Numbered from the stretch's first letter, positions 35,228 through 42,723 are shown. The stretch: DNA of 64,000 nt from Ruminococcus sp. (GCA_017620025.1 JAFZRF010000045.1:124001-188000), one strand, 5' to 3'. Notes: a model not told the origin generated them from the sequence alone. Program-made: numbers and translations.

Positions 35228-36121
35228 ATGCCTTCCAAGGAGAAGAAGAAAAAATCCGACAAAGCAAAAAAGAAGATACCTGAAGAGAAGAAAGTCCTCC
35301 CGCCGGAAGAAAAGCCGCAGCTTTCTGACGAGGAAAGGCTGAAGGAAAAGCTTGTAAAAAGAGCGCATAAGCTCGGGATAAACAAGATACGCTTTGCAAA
35401 CGTAGAGCGCTGGGAGGAGTTCCATGAGATAGAGAAGGAATTCTATCCGCAGTCGATATGGCCATGGAGCAGGACTGTAATATCACTTGCTGTACAGATA
35501 TTCCCCTCGATGATAGAGACCACACCGTCCGTTGTATATTCCGAGCTTTACAATACAACTAACCGCTATCTTGATGAAGCTGCCTATCTCATTGCAAACT
35601 ATCTGAATCAGAAGGGCTATCGTGCTCATTTCTTTCCCCGTGACTGCTACGGAGATATATCCGTACTCGTGAAGAAGCCGGAAGCGGCTTTTTCTCACGT
35701 TATCGCCGGGAAATACGCCGGTATGGGTACTATAGGCATGAACCACACCCTTCTCACACCGGAATTCGGACCGAGGATACGCCTTGTATCAGTGATAACG
35801 GATGCAGTTATTCCTCCTGATGATATGTTTCAGGAGGAGCTGTGTCTCCGGTGCAAAATGTGCGTAAAGAACTGTCCGACGCAGGCATTCACGCCTCACG
35901 ATGACAGGATAGTTGCCGATATGGATAAATTCCGCTGTGCCGCATATCATCAGAAGCTGAAGGGAGAATTCCGCTATCCGTGCGGAGTCTGCGTTGCGGT
36001 ATGTCCGGTAGGCGCAGATAAAAAGATCTACGGCAGGCATTCAGTGCCGGCAGAAGGTATTGCGCACTGTCAGAATTTTGGCTCAAAGAATGCTGTTGAA
36101 GCTCTTGAGAGCGAGACATAA
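35228..36121 (+). CDS. Double 4Fe-4S ferredoxin-domain protein, QueG-like
   Basis: A 297-residue protein with a Lys/Glu-rich N-terminal tail (residues 1-45), a middle domain similar to epoxyqueuosine-reductase-like proteins (GTIGMNHTLLTPEFGPRIRLVSVITDA) and two 4Fe-4S motifs, CLRCKMCVKNCP and CGVCVAVCP. Without the QueG corrinoid residues being clear, it may be an electron-transfer or reductase protein. It is translated from the same message as the cystathionine-type enzyme, so a role in reductive sulfur metabolism is plausible but unproved. Confidence 0.78.
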   Translation: MPSKEKKKKSDKAKKKIPEEKKVLPPEEKPQLSDEERLKEKLVKRAHKLGINKIRFANVERWEEFHEIEKEFYPQSIWPWSRTVISLAVQIFPSMIETTPSVVYSELYNTTNRYLDEAAYLIANYLNQKGYRAHFFPRDCYGDISVLVKKPEAAFSHVIAGKYAGMGTIGMNHTLLTPEFGPRIRLVSVITDAVIPPDDMFQEELCLRCKMCVKNCPTQAFTPHDDRIVADMDKFRCAAYHQKLKGEFRYPCGVCVAVCPVGADKKIYGRHSVPAEGIAHCQNFGSKNAVEALESET

Positions 36122-36157
36122 ATAACACCGTTCAGATCATTCTGAACGGTGTTATTC
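36121..36157. terminator. Bidirectional terminator
   Basis: A 15-bp perfect stem (AATAACACCGTTCAG and its complement) ends both the Fe-S gene and the opposing binding-protein gene. Confidence 0.9.
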
Positions 36158-36160
36158 TTT

Positions 36161-37261
36161 TTATTCCTTCTTTGCTGAATCATGATACTTCTGAAGCCCC
36201 TGCAGGAATTCATCATCGGGAGATTCTTTGATAAGGCTGCCGAGAGCATTTTCATAGATCTCATTGTTGATGTTTGCAGTGATATCAAACTCCTTGTCAA
36301 CGTATCCGAGCTCCTTCATTGCGTTATAGAATGTAACGGTCTTGAGCTCGTCGGGATCGGGATTGTTTATCGAGTGATTGTATATCTCCTCTTCAAGTAT
36401 CTTTTCATCGACATCGAGGTATTTTTTTGCATCAGCTACAGAACCGGCATGATCGGATTCAAGGAAGCTGCTCGCACGTATCATCGCACGGGAGAAGGCT
36501 TCAAATACTTCCGGTCTGCTGCTCACTTCCTTCGACAGCGCCACGTTGCGGCAGCAGATAGGGTGGTCGAAATAGTCTATCTCGTCGCAGTAAAGAATCG
36601 GCACAAAGCCTGCGTCGATGGCTTTCTGACGGAATGGTGCGTATACCGCAGCACCGTCTACCTCGGCGCTCTGCAAAGAAGCGTAGGCGGTAGTTCCGCT
36701 CTCTGTATTCTCTATCCGTATATCCTTTTCCAGATCTAATCCGGCCTCCTTCAGAGCGATGCGGAATTCGATATCGTATGTACTTCCTTTCTGCAAAATG
36801 ACGGTCTTTCCCCTGAGCAGCTCAAGACTGTAGTCCTTTTTATCCACGCCTCTGACGATCTCAGGATTGACAACAAGTGCATGACCGTCGCTCATTACTC
36901 CGCCTATCGACTGCAGCTCATGGCCCTCCCCGATAAAGTTGATGAGGTTTGTAGCATTGATCGGGGCAACGTCTATCTTGCCTGATTCAAGAGCTGACAG
37001 TTCTTCTGTATTGTTGGAGAACTGCGTAAGCGTTACGTCAAGCCCTTCATCCTTGAAATAGCCCTCTTCGTATGCGATGAAATACAATATATGTCCTGTC
37101 GCCGGAAGATGACCGATATTGAATGACGTAGTTATGTCTGATGAGTTCTGAGCAGAGCTGCTCCCTGATCTGTCGTTCTTTGCTGCCTGTGCCTCTGAAC
37201 CGCATCCGGCTAATACTGCGCCTGTAAGCAGCAGTGTCGTGATTACCTTGATATTATTCAT
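36161..37261 (-). CDS. ABC transporter substrate-binding lipoprotein, NMT1/SsuA-like
   Basis: A 366-residue lipoprotein (signal VITTLLLTGAVLAGC, lipid-bearing Cys near residue 19) of the NMT1/SsuA/TauA type that captures sulfonates, taurine or similar. Typical: FNIGHLPATGHILYFIAYEEGYFKDEGLDVTL is contiguous in the gene as the first strand-helix. No permease or ATPase of this type is next to it, so it is an orphan in this window. The ATG at 37261 has AAAGGA in front; the ATG at 37282 does not. It is driven by promoter D, of the sulfur type. Confidence 0.85.
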   Translation of the reverse strand: MNNIKVITTLLLTGAVLAGCGSEAQAAKNDRSGSSSAQNSSDITTSFNIGHLPATGHILYFIAYEEGYFKDEGLDVTLTQFSNNTEELSALESGKIDVAPINATNLINFIGEGHELQSIGGVMSDGHALVVNPEIVRGVDKKDYSLELLRGKTVILQKGSTYDIEFRIALKEAGLDLEKDIRIENTESGTTAYASLQSAEVDGAAVYAPFRQKAIDAGFVPILYCDEIDYFDHPICCRNVALSKEVSSRPEVFEAFSRAMIRASSFLESDHAGSVADAKKYLDVDEKILEEEIYNHSINNPDPDELKTVTFYNAMKELGYVDKEFDITANINNEIYENALGSLIKESPDDEFLQGLQKYHDSAKKE

Positions 37262-37294
37262 TGATAACATCCTTTCTTTCATTGATATATGTCA

Positions 37295-37325
37295 ATTATA
37301 ACCCGGCATCACGGTTTTGTCCAAT
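37295..37325 (-). promoter_or_regulatory. ATTGGACA-type promoter D
   Basis: ATTGGACA, 17-nt spacer after TGGACA, TATAAT on the minus strand, ending 34 bases before the SsuA-like start. It stands back to back with promoter E about 75 bases away. Confidence 0.82.
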
Positions 37326-37399
37326 ACAGGAACATGATTCAAAGCTATCGGAAATATATATTTATACATTCTCCGTATATCTTACGATAATGATTATGT

Positions 37400-37430
37400 A
37401 TTGGACTGTTTCAGGAAAATCATGTATAAT
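37400..37430 (+). promoter_or_regulatory. ATTGGACT-type promoter E of metQNI
   Basis: ATTGGACT, 17-nt spacer, TATAAT followed by CATATCATT, 35 bases before the leader ORF. Confidence 0.82.
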
Positions 37431-37464
37431 CATATCATTCACACGGGAAAGGAGAAGCAGTAAC

Positions 37465-37545
37465 ATGAAAATATCTCAGAACCATATACGCAATACATCT
37501 GCTGTTTCACTGGCTTTATACGCAGTCATGCGATGTTGCAGCTGA
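37465..37545 (+). CDS. Leader peptide with terminal Cys-Cys, upstream of metQNI
   Basis: A 26-residue ORF preceded by AAAGGAG at 9 bases. It begins MKISQNHIRNTSAV and ends VMRCCS, so two Cys codons (TGT TGC) stand one codon before the last. It ends 49 bases before metQ. No obvious intrinsic terminator lies between it and metQ, so if it senses cysteine it may act by translation or by another structure. It has the size and position of an attenuation leader. Confidence 0.65.
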   Translation: MKISQNHIRNTSAVSLALYAVMRCCS

Positions 37546-37594
37546 TACAGTGTCATTGATAATCATTAAGAAAACATGAAAAGGAGGTTTAAAC

Positions 37595-38446
37595 ATGAAA
37601 AAGAAATATATACACAGGTTCAGAAAAGGTCTGGTTACACTGCTGCTTGCAGCATCTGTCGCTGGCAGCACCGTCATACTCACAGGCTGCGGCAAGACCG
37701 GCGGCGGAAACAGTATAAAGGTCGGCGTATGCCCCGGTCCATACGGAGATATGTTCCGTGATGCGATCACGCCCGTCCTTGAAAAGAAAGGCTATTCTGT
37801 TGAGATAGTTGAGTTCTCCGATTACGTTCAGCCTGATACGGCTCTCGAGGACGGAGAGATAAATGCAAATATGTTCCAGAATCCTATCTATCTGAAAACC
37901 TTCAATGAAAACCACGGAACGCATCTGTCATGGCTCGTTGAGATACCTACGGCCGGAATGGGCGTTTATTCAAATAAATACAACTCACTTGCCGATATCC
38001 CCGACGGAGCAGAGATAGCCATCCCGAACGACAACACCAATATCCTCCGCTCCCTGAGAGTTCTTGAATCCGCAGGATATCTGACACTGGATCCGGAGCT
38101 TGATGCAACTGCTGTAACGCTTGATGACATAAAGGATAATCCTCACGGCTACAATTTTACGGAAGTCAGTGCAGAGGTGCTTACGACTGTTCTTGACAGC
38201 GTTGATGCTGCTGTGATAAACGGCAACTATGTGCTCGGTGCAGGTCTGGATCTTGCCGATGCTGTCTATCTTGAAACTGTTCCAGATAATTACTATAACA
38301 CGATCACCGTCCGTACAGAAGACAAGGATTCAAAGCTTGCACAGGATCTTATCGCAGCCGTGCATTCCGATGATTTCCGCAATGTCATAGAGGATAAGGA
38401 CAAGTTCTACTGGACATTCGGCAAACCGGATGACTACAAGCTGTAA
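37595..38446 (+). CDS. metQ: Methionine-type ABC transporter substrate-binding lipoprotein
   Basis: A 283-residue NlpA/MetQ lipoprotein (lipobox LTGC near residue 31) that binds methionine or a related compound. Marks: IKVGVCPGPYGDMF, the YVQPDTALEDGEINANMFQNPIYL segment split across the substrate cleft, and INGNYVLGAGLDLADA. GGAGG stands before the ATG. It is the first gene of metQNI after the leader peptide. Confidence 0.92.
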   Translation: MKKKYIHRFRKGLVTLLLAASVAGSTVILTGCGKTGGGNSIKVGVCPGPYGDMFRDAITPVLEKKGYSVEIVEFSDYVQPDTALEDGEINANMFQNPIYLKTFNENHGTHLSWLVEIPTAGMGVYSNKYNSLADIPDGAEIAIPNDNTNILRSLRVLESAGYLTLDPELDATAVTLDDIKDNPHGYNFTEVSAEVLTTVLDSVDAAVINGNYVLGAGLDLADAVYLETVPDNYYNTITVRTEDKDSKLAQDLIAAVHSDDFRNVIEDKDKFYWTFGKPDDYKL

Positions 38447-38457
38447 GGTGATTTCAG

Positions 38458-39468
38458 ATGATAGAATTCAGAAACACTTCTGTTTCATTCCGGCAGAAGA
38501 AGAATACGACCGAGGCTGTGAGAGATGTATCACTGACCATAGAAAAAGGTACGATCTATGGTATAGTCGGAGGAAGCGGTGCAGGAAAGAGCACGCTCCT
38601 CCGCACTATAAACCGTCTGCAGCCTGTCACCGGCGGTGATGTGCTTGTGAACGGTGAGAGCATCATCGGACTGAAAGGCAGCAGGCTGCGTGAACTCAGA
38701 AAGAATATCGGAATGATATTCCAGCACTTTAATCTTGCAAGCAACAAGACGGTATTTCAGAACATAGCATTCATGCTCGAGACCTTCGGCTGGAGCAGAG
38801 CTGATACGGAAAACCGTGTAACGGAGCTGCTTCGGTTTGTGAATATCCCCGAGAAAAGAGATGAATACCCCTCTGCTCTTTCCGGCGGACAGAAACAGCG
38901 TGTAGCTATTGCCAGAGCGCTTGCCAACAATGCGGATATCCTGCTCTGCGATGAACCCACTTCTGCTCTCGATGCCGAGACTACTCTCTCTGTGCTTGAA
39001 CTGCTGAGAAAGATAAACAGAGAGCTCGGCGTTACTGTCGTGATCATAACGCATGAGCTCGATGTAGTGAAATCGATATGCAGCAGGGTTGCGGTAATGG
39101 AGAACGGAAGAGTCGTTGAGGAGGGCGATGTATATGATGTATTCAGCTCTCCGAAGTCAGAATTCACCAGACTGCTTATAAAGCGCACACAGAATTTTGA
39201 GATACCGGAAGGGATACTCTCGGAGATAAGCGGAGATGTGCTGAAAATAACCTATCGGGGTGAAAGCGCCGTGGGACCGGTGCTCTCGGATATTGCCCGT
39301 GAGACCGGCGCAGATTATAATATCCTGCACGGAAAGATAGAATACATTAACGGTATACCGCTGGGTATACTCTATGTCAATATCTTGGGCAGCAGCGAAC
39401 TGCGTGAGACCGTCAGAGAAAAGCTGCGTGAAAAAACATCAGAAGTGGAGGTGCTGTATAATGTTTGA
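38458..39468 (+). CDS. metN: Methionine-type ABC transporter ATPase
   Basis: A 336-residue ABC ATPase: Walker A GGSGAGKSTLLR near residue 39, signature LSGGQKQRVAIARAL, Walker B LLCDEPTSALD, and a C-terminal NIL domain (about 262-336) of the kind that inhibits the transporter when methionine is bound. It begins 11 bases after metQ and overlaps metI by 8 bases. Confidence 0.95.
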   Translation: MIEFRNTSVSFRQKKNTTEAVRDVSLTIEKGTIYGIVGGSGAGKSTLLRTINRLQPVTGGDVLVNGESIIGLKGSRLRELRKNIGMIFQHFNLASNKTVFQNIAFMLETFGWSRADTENRVTELLRFVNIPEKRDEYPSALSGGQKQRVAIARALANNADILLCDEPTSALDAETTLSVLELLRKINRELGVTVVIITHELDVVKSICSRVAVMENGRVVEEGDVYDVFSSPKSEFTRLLIKRTQNFEIPEGILSEISGDVLKITYRGESAVGPVLSDIARETGADYNILHGKIEYINGIPLGILYVNILGSSELRETVREKLREKTSEVEVLYNV

Positions 39469-40126
39469 AAACATCCCTAAACTCGTTGACAATACCCTGA
39501 GAGCGCTTGCTCAGACCGGATATATGGTCGTGATCTCGCTTGCGGTATCCATAGTTCTGGGAGGCTTGCTCGGGCTGCTGATATATCTTACTTCCGAGGA
39601 GCTCTTCCTGCGCAATCGGGTTATAAACAATATCATGAACGTTGCAGTCAATATAATACGCTCGATACCGTTCCTTATACTTATGATATTCCTTCTGCCG
39701 CTCTCAAAGCTGATAGTTGGAACGAAGATAGGTCCTGACGCTGTCATCGTTCCTCTTTCTATCTGCAATACAGCTTTTTTCGCAAGACTTGCCGAGGCTT
39801 CATTCTCGGAGGTTGACAGAGGAGTGATAGAGGCCTTTGTGGCCTCGGGTGCGCCGAAGATTTCGGTCATAACCAAGATACTCTTTCCTGAGGCATTCCC
39901 GTCGTTCGTAAAGAATATTACTGTAACCGCACTGTCAGTACTCGGTTATTCGGCAATGGCAGGGCTTGTAGGCGGAGGCGGTCTCGGAGACCTTGCTTAC
40001 CGCTACGGTTATCAGCAGTACAAAACAGACGTGCTGCTTGTATGTATCATACTCCTTATAGTGCTTGTGCAGCTGATACAGTATACTGGTGACGGCATAG
40101 TGAGCCGCATTAATAAAAAGAGATAG
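39461..40126 (+). CDS. metI: Methionine-type ABC transporter permease
   Basis: A 221-residue membrane protein with about five helices and the permease loop EAFVASGAPKISVITKILFPEAFP, which holds the EAA motif. GGAGG lies before the ATG at 39461. The start overlaps the metN end, showing tight coupling. A strong terminator follows. Confidence 0.94.
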   Translation: MFENIPKLVDNTLRALAQTGYMVVISLAVSIVLGGLLGLLIYLTSEELFLRNRVINNIMNVAVNIIRSIPFLILMIFLLPLSKLIVGTKIGPDAVIVPLSICNTAFFARLAEASFSEVDRGVIEAFVASGAPKISVITKILFPEAFPSFVKNITVTALSVLGYSAMAGLVGGGGLGDLAYRYGYQQYKTDVLLVCIILLIVLVQLIQYTGDGIVSRINKKR

Positions 40127-40165
40127 AAAAACGTCTGACTCAAAGGCAGGAGTCAGACGTTTTTG
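40127..40165 (+). terminator. Terminator of metQNI
   Basis: Stem AAAAACGTCTGACT / AGTCAGACGTTTTT with a short loop. Confidence 0.9.
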
Positions 40166-40193
40166 CGTATTCATACCGAATATAACCCGGACA

Positions 40194-40226
40194 TAAAAAC
40201 AGCCTCTCCGCTGCCGGAGAAGCTGT
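40194..40226 (-). terminator. Terminator behind orphan leader B
   Basis: On the minus strand the stem ACAGCTTCTCCG / CGGAGAGGCTGT (one mismatch) is followed by TTTTTAT. It lies 59 bases after the leader B stop and before the 3' end of metI. Confidence 0.8.
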
Positions 40227-40284
40227 AAGTCATTCATATAAATGTATTTTTGGAGGTCGTACATTCAATGGTTTCAGCAAAATA

Positions 40285-40383
40285 TTATTTCCCTTTGTTA
40301 CATCGTCCTGTGCTGCACATTCGGTCTCTGCCCCTCACTACGGAGCGGAGCACTGAAAGTGCATTCGGTATTCTGTTGTTCAT
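40285..40383 (-). CDS. Orphan leader peptide B with two Cys
   Basis: A 32-residue ORF with AAAGGAG in front, beginning MNNRIPNALSVLR and carrying RMCSTGRC near its end. It has its own ATTGGACA-type promoter (40415-40445) and is followed by a terminator, but no gene follows on that strand: the next sequence is the 3' end of metI in antisense. It may be a stand-alone regulatory RNA or the relic of a lost operon. Confidence 0.6.
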   Translation of the reverse strand: MNNRIPNALSVLRSVVRGRDRMCSTGRCNKGK

Positions 40384-40414
40384 GTTCACTGCTCCTTTCG
40401 TTTGGTATGATCTT

Positions 40415-40445
40415 ATTATAACACAGGGATCAGCGTTTGTCCAAT
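40415..40445 (-). promoter_or_regulatory. ATTGGACA-type promoter B
   Basis: ATTGGACA, 17-nt spacer, TATAATA on the minus strand; the ATACCAAACGAAAG that follows also occurs after promoter A. A palindrome-like block (ATAGCAT...ATGCTAT) lies just upstream at about 40458-40482. Confidence 0.85.
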
Positions 40446-40543
40446 GCAGAAAAGTCATAGCATATTATAGGAAAATGCTATATCCTCAGTACTTGAAAAA
40501 GCGCCTGATCGATGTTATACTGTTTAGACGGGAACATGGGATA

Positions 40544-40846
40544 TCACATATCAGTGCTTGCAAGATGTGCGATATATGCGGCATATCCGCCATCGATATT
40601 GTATACATCATATTCCCTGTCTTCAAGTATCTCAGCAACTTCTTCGCTCAGGTCACCTGTTCTGCAAAGAACATAGACAGGTTTATCCTTCGGGAGCTTT
40701 GAAAGGCCTGTGGATATCTCATCAAACGGAACATTCACAGAGCCGGTGAAGCCTTTGAGTTCAAATTCATCCCTGCTGCGTATATCGAGCAGAGTTACAG
40801 TATTTGTATCAAGTGCGGCGATATCCGCCGCTGCTATTCTTTTCAT
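40544..40846 (-). CDS. Rhodanese-domain sulfurtransferase
   Basis: A 100-residue single rhodanese domain. The active loop reads VLCRTGD with the catalytic Cys near residue 60, as in sulfane-sulfur carriers; LLDIRSRDEFELKGFTGSVNVPF is the entry signature. AAAGGA precedes the ATG at 40846. Only 29 bases separate its start from the ThiF gene on the other strand, so each promoter would have to lie inside the opposing gene or upstream of it. Confidence 0.9.
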   Translation of the reverse strand: MKRIAAADIAALDTNTVTLLDIRSRDEFELKGFTGSVNVPFDEISTGLSKLPKDKPVYVLCRTGDLSEEVAEILEDREYDVYNIDGGYAAYIAHLASTDM

Positions 40847-40875
40847 ATCATTATTTCCTTTCGGGAGGTTTAAAA

Positions 40876-41679
40876 ATGGCACTTACCGACGAACAGCTCT
40901 CACGTTATTCAAGACATATAACTCTGAAAGAGATCGGCGTGAAGGGGCAGAAAAAACTCCTTGCGTCAAAGGTACTTATCATTGGTGCAGGCGGTCTCGG
41001 AGCACCTGCCGCTATGTATCTTGCTGCCGCAGGTGTCGGCACTATCGGTATCGCTGACAATGACAAGGTAGAGCTTTCAAACCTGCAAAGACAGATAATA
41101 CACACTACTGATGACATCGGAAAACCCAAAGTCGTTTCGGCGGCAGATACGATAAAAGCGCTCAATCCTGATGTCAATGTCATTACATACGAAACATATA
41201 TCAGCAGCAGGAACATTGCAGGGATCATAAAGGACTATGACTTCATACTTGACGGTACGGACAATTTCCCGACGAAGTTTCTTATCAATGATGCCTGTGT
41301 GCTTGGCCGCAAACCTTTCTGTCATGCCGGCATACTCCGCTTTGAGGGACAGCTTATGACCTATGTTCCGGAAAAAGGCCCCTGCTATCGTTGTATATTT
41401 GAAGCACCGCCGCCGAAGGATGCTGTGCCGAGCTGCCGTGAGGCCGGAGTTATCGGAGCTATGGCGGGCATCATCGGTTCCATGCAGGCTCTTGAAGCCG
41501 TGAAGTATCTCACGGGACAGGGCGAGCTGCTCACAGGAAGTATGCTTATATTCGACGGGTTGAAAATGGAATGGAGAAAGGTAAAGCTTCCCGACAGAGT
41601 TGCAGCCTGCCCTGTATGCGGCGATGATCCGGAAATAACAGAACTGACTGACTGCGAACAGACTGTATGCAGGATCTGA
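40876..41679 (+). CDS. ThiF/MoeB-family adenylyltransferase
   Basis: A 267-residue E1-like enzyme that adenylates the C-terminal glycine of a ubiquitin-fold sulfur carrier. Marks: YSRHITLKEIGVKGQKKL, VLIIGAGGLGAPAAMYLAAAG nucleotide loop, NLQRQIIHT, DGTDNFPTKFLINDAC, catalytic-type Cys in PSCREAGVIG, and the zinc pairs CYRC and CPVC. With the neighbouring rhodanese it may feed sulfur to a carrier in molybdopterin, thiamine or cysteine synthesis; no carrier protein gene is next to it. GGGAGG precedes the ATG. Confidence 0.9.
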   Translation: MALTDEQLSRYSRHITLKEIGVKGQKKLLASKVLIIGAGGLGAPAAMYLAAAGVGTIGIADNDKVELSNLQRQIIHTTDDIGKPKVVSAADTIKALNPDVNVITYETYISSRNIAGIIKDYDFILDGTDNFPTKFLINDACVLGRKPFCHAGILRFEGQLMTYVPEKGPCYRCIFEAPPPKDAVPSCREAGVIGAMAGIIGSMQALEAVKYLTGQGELLTGSMLIFDGLKMEWRKVKLPDRVAACPVCGDDPEITELTDCEQTVCRI

Positions 41680-41726
41680 GACTGAATTCAGAGTAGTTTA
41701 TCTATTAATTATATATGCATAATATG

Positions 41727-41755
41727 ATTATATAGCATATCATTATGATTGTCAA
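41727..41755 (-). promoter_or_regulatory. Consensus promoter facing antisense into the ThiF gene
   Basis: On the minus strand TTGACA, 17-nt spacer, TATAAT: perfect consensus. The transcript would run antisense into the 3' end of the ThiF/MoeB gene 48 bases away. No minus-strand gene follows, so it is either antisense regulation or a relic. Confidence 0.7.
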
Positions 41756-41856
41756 TACAGAGTCAGTGAACGGTATCCGGTTTTCACAAAGGCGGCAAGC
41801 ACGTTCTCAGAGCAATTCAGAAAAGATTCGCTTAATTTATAGACAGTAATAAATAT

Positions 41857-41895
41857 TAAAATGCCCCGCACCACTGAACGCCAGTGATGCGGGGG
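41857..41895 (-). terminator. Terminator of serine recombinase remnant
   Basis: Stem CCCGCATCACTGG / CCAGTGGTGCGGG-type on the minus strand followed by CATTTTAAT. A partial copy of this hairpin arm recurs at about 45697-45722. Confidence 0.75.
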
Positions 41896-41908
41896 TCGCT
41901 CTATCTAT

Positions 41909-42061
41909 TCACATTTCGATGCTGATTGTCACGCCTGACTTGAACCGGAATTCCAGGTAGTCATCGTGGACGGTCACTTTTTCCAGCAGCTTCTTCACCA
42001 GTGCCTCATCAAACTTTGTGATGTGGTATTGCTGAAAGTTACTCACAATAAACTGGCATGA
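41909..42061 (-). pseudogene. Large serine recombinase, C-terminal remnant
   Basis: About 50 codons ending ISIEM and TGA. ITKFDEALVKKLLEKVTVHD and DYLEFRFKSG are typical of the end of large serine recombinases of Tn4451/TnpX type, where they follow the zinc and coiled-coil region. Nothing more of the enzyme is present upstream, and the usual terminator is still behind it. Confidence 0.7.
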
Positions 42062-42084
42062 TAAAATAACACGCAACTGGCTAT

Positions 42085-42198
42085 ATGCAGTCAGGTCAAT
42101 TTCTGCTATACTTGTATGAACCCGACAACGAATCTTACGCTAAATCCGGAATCACACTGGAATATCATGACAGTGAAGCAGAGATCAGAAACGTCTGA
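42085..42198 (+). pseudogene. Short unidentified C-terminal fragment
   Basis: A 37-codon frame with protein-like composition (FLLYLYEPDNESYAKSGITL) ending before TGA. It has no ribosome binding site and directly adjoins the recombinase remnant, so it is most likely the end of a gene cut by the element. Confidence 0.35.
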
Positions 42199-42269
42199 TC
42201 GGTAAAAGCAGATCATCTGATCCGATGTTGGTTTGAACAACAAGCCCATCTGTAAGGAGAAAAGAAAAA

Positions 42270-42488
42270 ATGACTAAAGAAGTTGAACTCGTACTCAGCA
42301 AAAAGACCTATACAAGGTATCATAACACCCGTCCTACATATGAATGCATAAGCGACAGCGACGATGGCGAGGGCTACTGCTTTGTCGCTCTGGAAATGGA
42401 CGTTCTCTGGATAACGGCCACATACGAAAGGCTGCTGACCAATGATTTTTCGATCGTCATGCCGGAGGACTACAGAAGATTCGACTGA
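42270..42488 (+). CDS. Small hypothetical acidic protein
   Basis: A 72-residue protein with AAGGAG before its ATG. It starts MTKEVELVLSKKTYTRYHN and ends VMPEDYRRFD; a central Asp/Glu-rich turn (SDSDDGEG) separates two strand-like parts. No family is recognised. The neighbours are fragments, but this frame has a good start and a natural end, so it may be intact accessory cargo. Confidence 0.5.
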   Translation: MTKEVELVLSKKTYTRYHNTRPTYECISDSDDGEGYCFVALEMDVLWITATYERLLTNDFSIVMPEDYRRFD

Positions 42489-42503
42489 GCTCCGGACCGG
42501 CGG

Positions 42504-42611
42504 CAGGGAAACAGTTACACGGGCGGTATGGCTTATGAAAGATTGCAGAATGCTTATGGGCTTGAAAAAAATCAGTACAGATTGCTAAGAAACAACGCCT
42601 TTAATTTGTAG
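42504..42611 (+). pseudogene. Short unidentified C-terminal fragment
   Basis: A frame of 35 codons (SYTGGMAYERLQNAYGLEKN onward, ending NNAFNL) stops at TAG and has coding-like composition, but has no start codon with a ribosome binding site. Probably a gene remnant. Confidence 0.3.
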
Positions 42612-42693
42612 CCACAAAACAAGCGAGCCGCCTTTGTCATATTACGACTCAGTTCGTGAAGCTTTTTCAAAAAATGAATAGCAAGATACAATT

Positions 42694-42723
42694 ATGCCCC
42701 CGCCAGCAGCGGGGGCATTTTTA
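42694..42723. terminator. Terminator hairpin
   Basis: Stem ATGCCCCCGC / GCGGGGGCAT with loop CAGCA and TTTTT on the plus-strand side. It stands between the fragments and the minus-strand membrane-protein gene. Confidence 0.85.

Noticed and set aside
40250-40702. 150-codon plus-strand frame opposite leader B and rhodanese
   Set aside because: It is antisense to the supported rhodanese gene and leader unit, and its composition is not protein-like.
40190-40876. Invertible DNA segment carrying leader B and rhodanese
   Set aside because: The gene order suggests a past inversion, but no inverted repeats flank the segment and no invertase is adjacent, so an active switch is not supported.
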